This document shows positions 1-8,060 of a stretch of 37,746 bases of DNA, one piece after another. The notes beneath the pieces were generated by a model. That model made no database searches, had not been told where the DNA came from, and saw only the letters and a program-made list of their open reading frames with translations. This DNA is from Rubellimicrobium mesophilum DSM 19309 (lineage in GTDB: Bacteria > Pseudomonadota > Alphaproteobacteria > Rhodobacterales > Rhodobacteraceae). A program made the translations under genes and the position numbers. The DNA is taken from assembly GCF_000600335.2 (NCBI RefSeq), contig NZ_KK088580.1, positions 1 through 37,746 on the forward strand, written 5' to 3'. How positions within the stretch are numbered: position 1 is the first letter of the stretch; every line of letters begins with the position of its first letter.

Positions 1-852
1 CCCGCCAGCCCCGTTGATCACCTCGATGCGACGCGGCACGCGCATCGGCCCAAGCGTAGGTTCAAGTCCAGACACGAAACGATCCCATATCAGAGACCGT
101 CAGCCTCGCCCCTCACATGCCCAAACGAAAGGTGCGGTCCAGACACCGCTTACGTTCAAAGACTGGGATCTGCGCGCGGTTGCACCCTGGCTGACGATGT
201 CCAGGGCCCGCTCAGAACCGGAGGCTTCATGTCTCGGAGATGGGTGACGCTCGGGCCGGCGGTGCCCGTGGTGGCCAACTCCGACGTCAGCACGCGCCAA
301 GGCGTATGGAGGCGGACCCCGTGGCGGTGACTTCGACGCGAAGGCCGTCGGGGAGCGATACTTGATGCAGAACGGTCGCCAGCCGTTTTCTCGTGCGAGC
401 CGGTGCCGCAAGATCCTGCGGCACAGCAGCTGCATCGCTCTTGTTGCATGATGCACAGGCATCAGGCCGCTTTGAAGGAACTTGTGTTTCGCTCGTCCGG
501 GCGCACTGGATCTCGGCTCCAGATGGCGCATGACTTGCCGCCTCTCGGGCCAAAGCTACCATGGCAAACCGCCATAGCATCGAGACCGATGCCCTCGCGA
601 TGTGGTCCGATGTAACTTCGAAGCCTAAGCGCTTCGAATTGACGTGGCCGAACTAGGAAGGGACTCCGCCCACTTCATGTCCATCCTGGCCAGCAAGTCG
701 CCCAGTCGGCGCAGAGATGTCGCTTTCATTAGAGCTCGGCGGCCGGTAAGCGCCCGGTCCGTCACCTTGATGACCGTGCGCGGCCGTGATAGCGTTCCAA
801 AAAGGCGCCATAGGTTAGATGAACAGATTAAGGCCATGAAACCAGGAGTTGG
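1..852. other. gene-poor stretch, no supported gene
   Basis: No reading frame in these 850 bases has recognisable protein character. Frames on both strands are short, rich in Arg, Ser and Pro, and overlap one another, which is typical of noncoding high-GC DNA. A GTAAGCG string at 746-752, followed by CCCGG, resembles the ends of IS66-family elements. With an IS66 transposase relic nearby this may be decayed mobile-element DNA, but no matching second end was found. The ribosome-binding site of the next gene (CAGGAG, 843-848) lies at the right edge. Confidence 0.5.
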
Positions 853-1575
853 ATGGTGAATGTCCGTTATCGGAGGATCCTCAACGACCGATCGGCCAAA
901 GCGAGCTATTTCCTCTGCAGGGCAGTGCGCCTGATAACGCCGGTGAAGGGGGCGGACCTCAGGGTTGAACGCTTCTCATATCCCCAAGGGAAACTTCTTG
1001 CTGCTCCAGTTCCCAAGGTGGCCAGTCGCACGATCAAGGAAACCTTTTCGACCCTGAACGCCGCGGGTGTGCAGTTCGAATCCGAATGTGAGCCGTCGGA
1101 GATTCGGTCCACCTTTCCGGACTACTTCGTGTTCTCGTTCGTCAGGAATCCGTGGGCACGAATACACTCGTGCTGGAAAGACAAAGTCGCCGACGCGGTG
1201 ACTCTGGGGAAGATATCGATCCTGAGCAGGTTCGAGGGCCTGAGGCCATTCATGCCATTCGAGGAGTTCGTCGAGTGGCTGGACAGCGAGTATGGCCGGG
1301 ACGAGATAGCGGATCGCCATTGGCTGTCTCAAGTCCGGCACCTGTCGGATAGCTCTGGTGCGGCGGTTTGCGACTTCGTTGGGCGCCTTGAAGAGTTCGA
1401 GCGGGGTCTCGCCGAGATTGAGAGACTTACCGGCATCAGCTTGCCTCGTGTCGAGGAAAGAAACACCAAGGGTAATCGGTCTGACTACCGCCAGGCATTC
1501 AATGAGAGATCGAGAAGAATCATCGAGCGGCGTTATGGGCAGGACATAGAGGCATTCGGCTATCAGTTCGCCTGA
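853..1575 (+). CDS. sulfotransferase family 2 protein
   Basis: A 240-residue protein expected to transfer sulfate from PAPS to a carbohydrate hydroxyl. It shows the two PAPS-binding elements of the Sulfotransfer_2 / heparan-chondroitin type fold: PKVASRT at residues 54-60 (5'-phosphosulfate loop) and RNPWARIHS at 98-106 (3'-phosphate site). The C-terminal half (HWLSQ, then GRLEEFERGL) also fits the family. No signal peptide or clear membrane segment is visible. The ATG at 853 has CAGGAG five bases upstream. GC content is about 55-58% in the parts counted, clearly below most of the window, and the gene is flanked by noncoding DNA and an IS66 relic, so horizontal acquisition is likely. The acceptor glycan is unknown. 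It shares no operon with the second sulfotransferase at 29816-31157. Confidence 0.8.
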   Translation: MVNVRYRRILNDRSAKASYFLCRAVRLITPVKGADLRVERFSYPQGKLLAAPVPKVASRTIKETFSTLNAAGVQFESECEPSEIRSTFPDYFVFSFVRNPWARIHSCWKDKVADAVTLGKISILSRFEGLRPFMPFEEFVEWLDSEYGRDEIADRHWLSQVRHLSDSSGAAVCDFVGRLEEFERGLAEIERLTGISLPRVEERNTKGNRSDYRQAFNERSRRIIERRYGQDIEAFGYQFA

Positions 1576-2595
1576 CTAAGCTGCTGACTTCTGGTTCGCT
1601 TCAATCTGATAGAGTGGAAATCTGCTCTCCAAGAAAAATCGGCTTGGGACTGCGTCAACTCGTCAGCCTGTTCCAGCACAGAGGGTGCGAGCGGGCCGGA
1701 AGAAGTCGGTTGTGCTCTGGTCCTTTGGATGGGCGCATCCTGCGTTCTGCGTCATCGGGTTGTAGCGCAAGGAGCTAGATTCATGGTCCGCTCTGGCGCG
1801 GGGCGTTGAACTTCTACGAGGAATGACATTGCCGAGGACGCCGGCCTGCTTGCCACGCTGGGTGGCAAGCGGTCTGCTCCCTCTGGATCGCGCCCGCCGG
1901 CGCGGGTCTGAGCCGCCTTCGTTTCGGTGGGCGCCGTGATCGACACCACCGTCGCGATCTCCAGCACCCGCGGCCAAGTCCAAGGGTCCGGCGATTCGGC
2001 CTTCGGAAGGCGATCAACTTGACACGGGGCTGGCACGCTTCCCGAGGTGACCATCTGTTGGATGGCTGTAGGCGTCTGGGCAGGAGTTCTCCGATCTTGG
2101 TGATCTTGTGGTCAAGCGGGCGCGCCGGGGTTCAGGCCGAGCCAGGCCTGCGGATCGACGCCGTTTCGCTCTGGGTGTCGACGTTAGCGGCACGGTCGCA
2201 CGCCTCGGAGCCCGCGAACAGGCTGTCCTACCGGCCGATCGAGCCTTCTGGTCCTACAGGCGCAGCAAGTGTGCCATGGTCGGGCGGGCTCGCAGAACAA
2301 GCACCCACGGTTTCAGGACATTGCGGCTGTCCAGGGCATCACGGCCGAACCGGACCCGCCTTGGCGCAGCCGTGCAACCTGGGGACTGAGCGTTGTCGGC
2401 TTGCGGACCAGCAGCACCGGGAGCGCTTGACCGTGCGACTCGCCAACAGGAGACATCCCCAAGTTGCACCGCCCGTAGCCTCGCGAGCGGAGCACCCTGG
2501 TATGTTGAGCGGGTGGACCGGGCGCGGCCTTGGTTGGCTTCAGGCCGCACTCGTCTCGCTTCACCGGAGTCCGGTTGCGAACGTCACCTGCCAGG
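1576..2595. other. gene-poor stretch containing an IS66 relic
   Basis: About 1 kb without an intact gene between the sulfotransferase and the alcohol dehydrogenase. The only recognisable content is the degenerate IS66 transposase C-terminus around 2078-2262 on the minus strand. The remaining open frames are short and low-complexity. Confidence 0.55.
2078..2262 (-). pseudogene. decayed IS66-family transposase (TnpC) C-terminus
   Basis: Reading the minus strand in shifting frames recovers the conserved end of IS66 TnpC in the right order. First comes GR*DSLFAGSEACDRAA, against the family pattern GRKNxLFAGSDxGGxRAA. SETA follows (family IETA), then VDPQAW in another frame, then DHKITKIGELLP at 2078-2113 (family DHKITKIDELLPW). 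Stop codons and at least two frame changes separate the blocks, so it is a dead fragment. No intact tnpA, tnpB or upstream tnpC was recognised. The call rests on remembered family motifs and was not searched. Confidence 0.6.
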
Positions 2596-3628
2596 TCACG
2601 GCTTGACCAGGACCTTGATGCTCTCGCGGTCGTTCATGGCGCGGTAGCCATCCGGAATGCCGTCGAGGCCGGTGACGCGGTCGAACACCCGGCCGGGCTC
2701 GATGCGGCCCTCCAGCACGTCCGGCAGCAAGTCCGCGATGTAGGCGCGCACCGGGGCGGGGCCCCCGCCCACGATGACGTTCTTGAAGAACGAGGGCTGC
2801 GCGAGCGGGATGGCGTCGTAGTGCGGCACGCCCACCCGACCTACGGCGCCGCCGGGGCGCGATGGCGATGGCGGTGTCGGTGGCTGCCCCGGTGCCCACG
2901 CATTCGAGGACCGAATGCGCCCCTTCGCCCCGGGTGAGCTCCATCACGCGGGCCACCGCCTCCTCGCCGCGCTCGCTCACCACGTCGGTCGCGCCGAACT
3001 CGCGGGCGAGCGCGATGCGGTCGGCGTGGCGGCCCAGCAGGATGATCCGCTCGGCCCCGAGGCGCTTGGCCGCGATGACGCCGCAGAGGCCCACCGCGCC
3101 GTCGCCGATGACCGCCGCGACCTTTCCGGGCGCCACGCGCGCCACCACGGCGGCGTGGTGCCCCGTGCCCATCACGTCCGAGAGCGTCAGCAGCGACGGC
3201 ATCAGCGCGTCATCCTCGGCCACGTCCACCTTGTAGAGCGTGCCGTCCGCCTGCGGCACACGCAGCGCCTCGGCCTGGGCGCCGCCCGGGTCCGGTTGCC
3301 CGAAGAAGCCGCCGTTGGTGCAGGCCGTGTGCAGCCCCTCGCGGCAGAAGGCGCAGGTGCCGTCCGAGATGGCGAAGGGCATGATGACGACGTCGCCCTT
3401 CTTCAGCGTCCGCACCTCGGTCCCCACCGCCTCCACGACGCCCATGGCCTCGTGCCCCATCGGGCGGGGACCGCCGAAGTTGTCCTGGCCCGAGTAGCCC
3501 CAGAGGTCGGACCCGCAGATGCAGGCGCGGGCGACGCGGATCAGCGCGTCGGTGGGCTCGCGCAGGCCGGCGTCGGGGACGGTCTCGATGCGGACGTCGC
3601 CTTGGCCGTGCAGGATGGTGGCTCGCAT
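2596..3628 (-). CDS. zinc-dependent alcohol dehydrogenase family protein (one frameshift)
   Basis: An MDR-superfamily zinc- and NAD(P)-dependent dehydrogenase of about 344 residues. The catalytic zinc ligands are C38 (ACICGSD) and H59-E60 (GHEAMG). The structural-zinc lobe has only three cysteines (C92, C95, C103). The Rossmann loop GDGAVG lies at 175-180. The ATG at 3628 follows AGGAGACACC. The frame breaks at about 2856-2861, where the strand reads GCGC in an expected GCGCGC context. Restoring two bases joins TAIAIA to RPGGAVGRVGVPHYD and the remainder runs to the TGA at 2596. This looks like a dinucleotide loss, real or technical. It lies 34 bases after the NepI-like exporter and probably shares its transcript. 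The substrate is not inferable. Confidence 0.75.
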
Positions 3629-3662
3629 GGGGTGTCTCCTTCCGATGGAATCGATGGGCGGC

Positions 3663-4868
3663 TCATGACGCGGGATGAAGCGCGCGCCCGGCGAGGAGCG
3701 CGGCGCCAGCGGCCAGCGCGAGGAGCGCGGCGCCGGCAAGAGCGGGGGCGACGGGGCCCTGGCCGTCGAGGGCCAAGCCTCCCGCCATGGCGCCGAACGT
3801 GATGGCGAGCTGGATCACGGCGACCATGAGGCCGCCCCCGGCTTCGGCGTCCCCCGGCAGGATGCGCGCCAGCCAGGTGCCCCAGGCCACCGGCGGCGCC
3901 GTGGCCACGAGGCCCCAGACGGCGAGAAGGACGGCGACGGCCCAGGTCGAGCTCTCCCAGAAGGCCAGGGCCGTCGCGGCCCCCGCCATGACCGCCGGCA
4001 CCCCGACCAGCGACAGGACCAGGCCTGCGCGCAGGACCCGGCCCACGAGGAGGAGGCCCAGGAGGCCCGTCGCCCCGATCACCAGAAGCAGGAGCGAGAG
4101 CGTGGGAACATCCACCCCGGTCACCTGTTCCAGGAAAGGCCGGAGGTAGGTGGACAGCGCGAACTGCCCCATGAACACCAGCAGGATCGCGGTCATGCCG
4201 AGGGCGACCGCTCCGTTTCCGAGCAGCCGAAGGACGCTGCCGCCCGCTCCCGGCTGCCGCGCGGGGAGAGGTGGCAGGGCCAGGGCTTGCAAGGCCGCCG
4301 CGGCCAGGGCGAGGGGCACGACCGAGAAGAAGGCGCCGCGCCAGCCGATCAGGTCGCCCATGTAGCTGCCGAGCGGCGCCGCGACGGCCCCGGCCAGGGC
4401 CGTCCCGCCCTGATTGACCGCAAGGCCGAGAGGCACCAAAGCCATCGGCAGGAGCCGCATCAGGACGGCGGTGTTCAGCGACCAGAACCCGCCGATGGCG
4501 ACGCCCAGGAGCGCACGTCCCGTCATCAGCACGAGGAAATCGGGCGCGAAGGCCACCACCGTGCCCGACACCGCCAGCAGCAGAGCCATGCCGATCAGGA
4601 CGAGGCGCCGGTCGAGCCGTCCGATCAGCGCCGTGACGAGAAGGCTCGTGACCACCGCGAAGAGGCCCGAGATGGAGATGGCCTGCCCGGCCTGCCCTTC
4701 GGTGAGGCCGAGGTCCCGCGCGATGGGGGTGAGCAGGCTCACCGGCATGAACTCGGAGGCGATGAGGACGAACGAGCAGAGCGTCATGGCGACGACCGCA
4801 CCCCAGGCGGGCCGGTCCTCCTCCGGTGCCGGAAAGCTGGTCAGGGTCTCGGGGTTGATCGCGGTCAT
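3663..4868 (-). CDS. NepI-like MFS exporter (DHA1 family)
   Basis: A 401-residue major-facilitator protein with about 12 hydrophobic segments. The early motif EFMPVSLLTPIARDLGLTEG, the loop DRR after the third helix, and GGFWSLN closely resemble E. coli NepI, a proton-coupled exporter of purine ribonucleosides such as inosine. Specificity is inferred from resemblance only; sugar or drug efflux is possible. The ATG at 4868 (MTAINPET) is preferred over longer starts, which would run across the LysR control region; GAGGTGG lies about 12 bases upstream. It is first in a two-gene unit with the alcohol dehydrogenase and divergent from the LysR gene, which probably controls it. Confidence 0.75.
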   Translation of the reverse strand: MTAINPETLTSFPAPEEDRPAWGAVVAMTLCSFVLIASEFMPVSLLTPIARDLGLTEGQAGQAISISGLFAVVTSLLVTALIGRLDRRLVLIGMALLLAVSGTVVAFAPDFLVLMTGRALLGVAIGGFWSLNTAVLMRLLPMALVPLGLAVNQGGTALAGAVAAPLGSYMGDLIGWRGAFFSVVPLALAAAALQALALPPLPARQPGAGGSVLRLLGNGAVALGMTAILLVFMGQFALSTYLRPFLEQVTGVDVPTLSLLLLVIGATGLLGLLLVGRVLRAGLVLSLVGVPAVMAGAATALAFWESSTWAVAVLLAVWGLVATAPPVAWGTWLARILPGDAEAGGGLMVAVIQLAITFGAMAGGLALDGQGPVAPALAGAALLALAAGAALLAGRALHPAS

Positions 4869-4991
4869 GGGTCTGTCGTCCACCTCGATCTGGCGGCATC
4901 CGATGGCCGGCCGTGTTGCAGGACCTGACGGGCCCACCGGTCCCGGCGCGGCCCCCGTCAGTGATGCGGGAGATAGACCACCAGCGACCAA

Positions 4992-5013
4992 GCGATTAGT
5001 GGGCTGCCATCGC
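4992..5013. promoter_or_regulatory. candidate LysR binding site (T-N11-A with inverted arms)
   Basis: GCGAT (4992-4996) and ATCGC (5009-5013) form a perfect inverted repeat. The T at 4997 and the A at 5009 are exactly eleven bases apart, matching the T-N11-A LysR-type consensus. It sits in the 170-bp divergent region, 26 bases before the lysR start, where such sites are usual. It was found by eye and is the only copy noted. Confidence 0.4.
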
Positions 5014-5038
5014 ATGAGCCTATCGATCGGAGCCATGA

Positions 5039-5929
5039 ATGCGGCGCGACGACCTGACCGACTTGAACGTCTTCGTGGCCGTGGCCGAGGAGCGCAGCTT
5101 CACCCGCGCCGCCGCCCGGCTCGGTCTGACGCAGTCCACCCTGAGCCATACGATCCGCAGCTTCGAGGAGCGGCTCGGCGTGCGGCTCCTCACGCGCACG
5201 ACGCGCAGCGTGGCGCTCACCGAGGCAGGCGAACGGCTGCTCCGGGTCGCCCAACCTGGGATCGAGGCCATTGCCGCCGAGCTCACGGCCCTCGCCGAAC
5301 TCCGCGACAAGCCGGCCGGGACCGTCCGGATCACCACCAGCAACCATGCCCACCAGACGATCCTCTGGCCTGCACTGAAGCGCCTGCTCCCTGGCTTTCC
5401 GGATATTCGAGTGGAAGTCGTCATCGAGCACCGCTTCACCGATGTCGTCGCCGAGCGGTTCGATGCCGGTATCCGGCTCGGCGAGGCGGTCGAGCGCGAC
5501 ATGATCGCGGTTCGCGTCGGCCCGGACCTGCGGTGGATCGTCGTGGGCTCGCCGGTCTACTTCGCGGATCGGCCGGCGCCGGCCGTGCCGCAGGATCTGA
5601 CGATGCACCGCTGCATCAACTATCGCAACAGCACCTCGGGGGACCTTTACGCGTGGGAGTTCGAGAAGGAGGGCCGCGCTCTCAACGTCCGAGTGGAGGG
5701 GGCGCTCGTCTTCAATGACACCCTTCCAGCGATGGAGGCGGCCATGGAGGGCTTCGGCCTCGCCTATTTGCCCGAGGACGTGGCTGCTGCATCGCTACGG
5801 GATGGCCGTCTCGTCGCGGTGCTGGGCGACTGGTGTCCTTACTCTCCCGGCTATCATCTCTATTACCCGAGCCGCCGTCAGCCCACGCCGGCCTTCGCGC
5901 TCCTCGTCGACGCCCTGCGCTGGAGGTGA
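5039..5929 (+). CDS. LysR family transcriptional regulator
   Basis: A 296-residue LysR-type regulator. The N-terminal winged helix-turn-helix (about 19-60) contains SFTRAAARLGLTQSTLSHTI, followed by LTRTTRSVALTEAG, a pattern typical of the CrgA-like subgroup. The rest is a periplasmic-binding-protein-like effector domain (about 90-296). The ATG at 5039 has CGGAG about six bases upstream; the overlapping ATG at 5035 is in another frame. Divergent transcription from the NepI-like exporter and dehydrogenase makes those its likely targets, and a candidate LysR site lies between them. The effector is unknown. Confidence 0.88.
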   Translation: MRRDDLTDLNVFVAVAEERSFTRAAARLGLTQSTLSHTIRSFEERLGVRLLTRTTRSVALTEAGERLLRVAQPGIEAIAAELTALAELRDKPAGTVRITTSNHAHQTILWPALKRLLPGFPDIRVEVVIEHRFTDVVAERFDAGIRLGEAVERDMIAVRVGPDLRWIVVGSPVYFADRPAPAVPQDLTMHRCINYRNSTSGDLYAWEFEKEGRALNVRVEGALVFNDTLPAMEAAMEGFGLAYLPEDVAAASLRDGRLVAVLGDWCPYSPGYHLYYPSRRQPTPAFALLVDALRWR

Positions 5930-6088
5930 AGTGAGCGATCGCGGCGGGGTCGCGGGCGCGGCCGACGCGCGATCCGCCCTCCACGCCTGAACCGACATAA
6001 GCCTCCGCAGGATTCGCCCTCTAGGTTCCAAGGCGGGAGCGGGTGCGCTTCTTGGGAACGTGACGGGCCCATCCTTGTACTGCGCACT

Positions 6089-6121
6089 TTGTCCAACATA
6101 ACCGTTGACCTTGTCGAACAA
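6089..6121 (+). promoter_or_regulatory. tandem TTGT-N3-ACAA operators of the GntR gene
   Basis: TTGTCCAACAT (6089-6099) and TTGTCGAACAA (6111-6121) are two copies of an 11-bp element. The second is a perfect TTGT-CGA-ACAA palindrome. Start-to-start spacing is 22 bp, close to two helical turns. The right copy lies between a possible -35 (TTGACC, 6105-6110) and a possible -10 (GACTAT, 6129-6134, 18-bp spacer). Short palindromes of this kind are typical for FadR-type GntR repressors, so autoregulation of the downstream operon is likely. Confidence 0.55.
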
Positions 6122-6154
6122 AGCGGGAGACTATGGCCAACCTTCGGAGCGAAG

Positions 6155-6862
6155 ATGGACGGACCTGGTTCCCTTGTTCATGAGACCCACGCGAGCCGTG
6201 ATGTGATGGGCGAACTGGTCGCCCTGGTGGTGGCTGAGGGCCTCAGGCCCGGGGATCGCCTGCCGCCCGAGATGGAGCTCGCCCAGCGTCTCGGCGTGAG
6301 CCGGCATAAGCTTCGGGAGGTCCTCACTGCCTGGACGCGGGTGGGAATCGTCAGCCGCAACAAGGGGGCAGGGACGGTGCTTGCTGCACCCATCACGGGG
6401 CGGACCCTGCATCTTCCTCTGGCCGTCACCGTGGAGGCCGAGAGCCTCCTGCGCACCTTGGCCGTCCGTCGCCCGCTGGAGATCGAGGCCGTGCGGCTCG
6501 CCGCCCGCGACTCCACGCCTGCCGCCCGCGACCGCATCGCCGCCCGGATGCTCGACCTGATGGCGCAGCACGAATCCGGCGCCGACTGGCGCGCCGCCGA
6601 CCGGGCCTTCCACGCCGCCATCCACGACGCCACCGGCAACCCGCTCTTCGGGCAGCTCATCACCCAGCTCCAGCGGGCCTTCGACACGGTCTACGAGACC
6701 CCCTTCGGGATGCCGCACCTGGGCTCCGACACCATCCCGATGCACCGCGCCCTGGCCGAGGCCGTCGTGGCCGGGCAGGGGGAGGAGGCCGCCGCCCTGA
6801 TGGCCCGCATCCTCGACGACACCGAAGCGGCCGCCCGCGCCGTCATGGAAGGACCAGAATGA
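6155..6862 (+). CDS. GntR family regulator, FadR/FCD subgroup
   Basis: A 235-residue regulator. The N-terminal winged helix (about 10-78) includes LRPGDRLPPEMELAQRLGVS and ends in GAGTVLAA. The C-terminal all-helical FCD ligand domain spans about 95-225; candidate metal/ligand residues are D149, H153 and H157 in ADRAFHAAIHD and H197 (MHRAL). The ATG at 6155 is chosen because CGGAG lies five bases upstream and because a start at 6089 would place the operators inside the gene. Its stop overlaps the start of the MetC-type gene (ATGA). It probably represses this operon and responds to the imported compound or a product, commonly an organic acid for this subgroup. Confidence 0.85.
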   Translation: MDGPGSLVHETHASRDVMGELVALVVAEGLRPGDRLPPEMELAQRLGVSRHKLREVLTAWTRVGIVSRNKGAGTVLAAPITGRTLHLPLAVTVEAESLLRTLAVRRPLEIEAVRLAARDSTPAARDRIAARMLDLMAQHESGADWRAADRAFHAAIHDATGNPLFGQLITQLQRAFDTVYETPFGMPHLGSDTIPMHRALAEAVVAGQGEEAAALMARILDDTEAAARAVMEGPE

Positions 6863-8010
6863 CCGGTCGCCCCTCCCTCGCCACCCGCCTCGCCAAGCCC
6901 TGGAGCGACGGCGCCGGCCCGATCACGCCGCCGATCCACCAGACCTCGCTCTTCGCCTTCGACGACTACGCGGCCTTCGAGGCGCGGATGATGGGCCAGT
7001 CGGCCGAGCCCCTCTACAGTCGTGTCCAGAACCCGACCGTCGCCGCCTTCGAGCAGATGATGGCGGACTTGGAGGGCGGCGAGGCCGCGGTCGCCTTCGC
7101 CAGCGGCATGGGCGCGATCTCGGCCACCGTTCTGGCGCTCGCGAAGCCCGGCGACCGCGTCGCCTGCGTGGAGCACGTCTACCCGGACAGCTACCGCCTC
7201 CTCGAACGGGTGCTGCGGCCCATGGGGGTCGAGGTCACCTATCACCCGCCCCAGGCCTTCGCCGAGGACCCCGACCTCCTCAAGGGCGTGACCCTGGCCT
7301 ATCTCGAAAGCCCCACCTCCATGGTGATGGAGGTCATCGACCTCCCCCGCGCGGCCGAGAACGCGCGCCGCCATGGCGCCCTCACCGTCCTCGACAACTC
7401 CTGGGCCACGCCGCTCCACCAGCGCCCGCTGGAATCCGGCATCGACGTGGTCGTCCACTCGGCCTCCAAGTACATCTCCGGCCATTCCGATACCGTGGCG
7501 GGCGTGGTTGTAGCCTCCTCCCAGCTCATCGCCCGCCTGCGCGACCTGACCCTGCCGCTCCTCGGCGCCAAGCTCGCCCCCTTCGAGGCCTGGCTCCTCG
7601 TCCGCGGCCTCCGGACCCTTGTCCCCCGGATGCGGATGCACGAGGCCACCGCGAACCTCTTCGTGGACCGCCTCGCGGCCCTGCCGCAGGTCACGCGCGT
7701 CCGCTCGCCCGGCCCCAACTCCACGCCGGGCCTTTCGGGCCGCTCGGGCCTCCTCTCCATCGAGCTGGCCGAGGGCGTCGACATCCCCCGCCTCGCCGAC
7801 GCCCTCCAGCACTTCCGGCTGGGCGTGAGCTGGGGCGGCTTCGAGAGCCTGATCGTCCCCGCCGCCATCACGCTGAGGCAGTCGGGCGAGAAGAACGCCG
7901 CGCAGCGCTTCGGCGTCTCGCCCCGCCTCGTCCGCCTTTCGCTGGGGCTCGAGGACGCCGAGGACCTCTGGGCCGATTTCGCCCAGGCGCTGGAGGCCGC
8001 CGCCACCTGA
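6859..8010 (+). CDS. metC: MetC-type cystathionine beta-lyase / C-S lyase
   Basis: A 383-residue PLP enzyme of the Cys/Met metabolism family. MetC-type features are Y53 (PLYSR, phosphate contact), the SGMGA loop at 82-86, a VYPDSY segment rather than the LYGGT of gamma-synthases, ESPTSMVMEV, D179 in LDNSWA (binds the pyridine nitrogen), the PLP lysine K204 in SASKYISGHSD, and SWGGFESL near the C-terminus. The family cleaves C-S bonds of cystathionine or related thioethers, giving a thiol, ammonia and pyruvate. It overlaps the GntR stop by four bases, with AAGGA just upstream. Its place directly before a carbohydrate-type importer, rather than with methionine genes, suggests a catabolic C-S lyase on an imported sulfur compound. 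That role is inference. Confidence 0.8.
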   Translation: MTGRPSLATRLAKPWSDGAGPITPPIHQTSLFAFDDYAAFEARMMGQSAEPLYSRVQNPTVAAFEQMMADLEGGEAAVAFASGMGAISATVLALAKPGDRVACVEHVYPDSYRLLERVLRPMGVEVTYHPPQAFAEDPDLLKGVTLAYLESPTSMVMEVIDLPRAAENARRHGALTVLDNSWATPLHQRPLESGIDVVVHSASKYISGHSDTVAGVVVASSQLIARLRDLTLPLLGAKLAPFEAWLLVRGLRTLVPRMRMHEATANLFVDRLAALPQVTRVRSPGPNSTPGLSGRSGLLSIELAEGVDIPRLADALQHFRLGVSWGGFESLIVPAAITLRQSGEKNAAQRFGVSPRLVRLSLGLEDAEDLWADFAQALEAAAT

Positions 8011-8060
8011 ACCACCGGGCCCGCCAAGAGGCCGCACCACCAACCAAGGGAGACCACCGC

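Noticed and set aside
51..70. GGTTCAAGTCC resembling a tRNA T-loop
   Set aside because: The flanking bases do not pair as a T stem or acceptor stem, and no other tRNA arms are present.
100..580. Minus-strand frames with a faint resemblance to IS66 TnpA/TnpB segments
   Set aside because: The matches are a few residues long and scattered over different frames; not enough to call a relic.
746..765. GTAAGCG-type IS66 terminal repeat
   Set aside because: No matching opposite end was found, and it lies about 1.3 kb from the transposase relic with an intact gene between; kept only as a hint.
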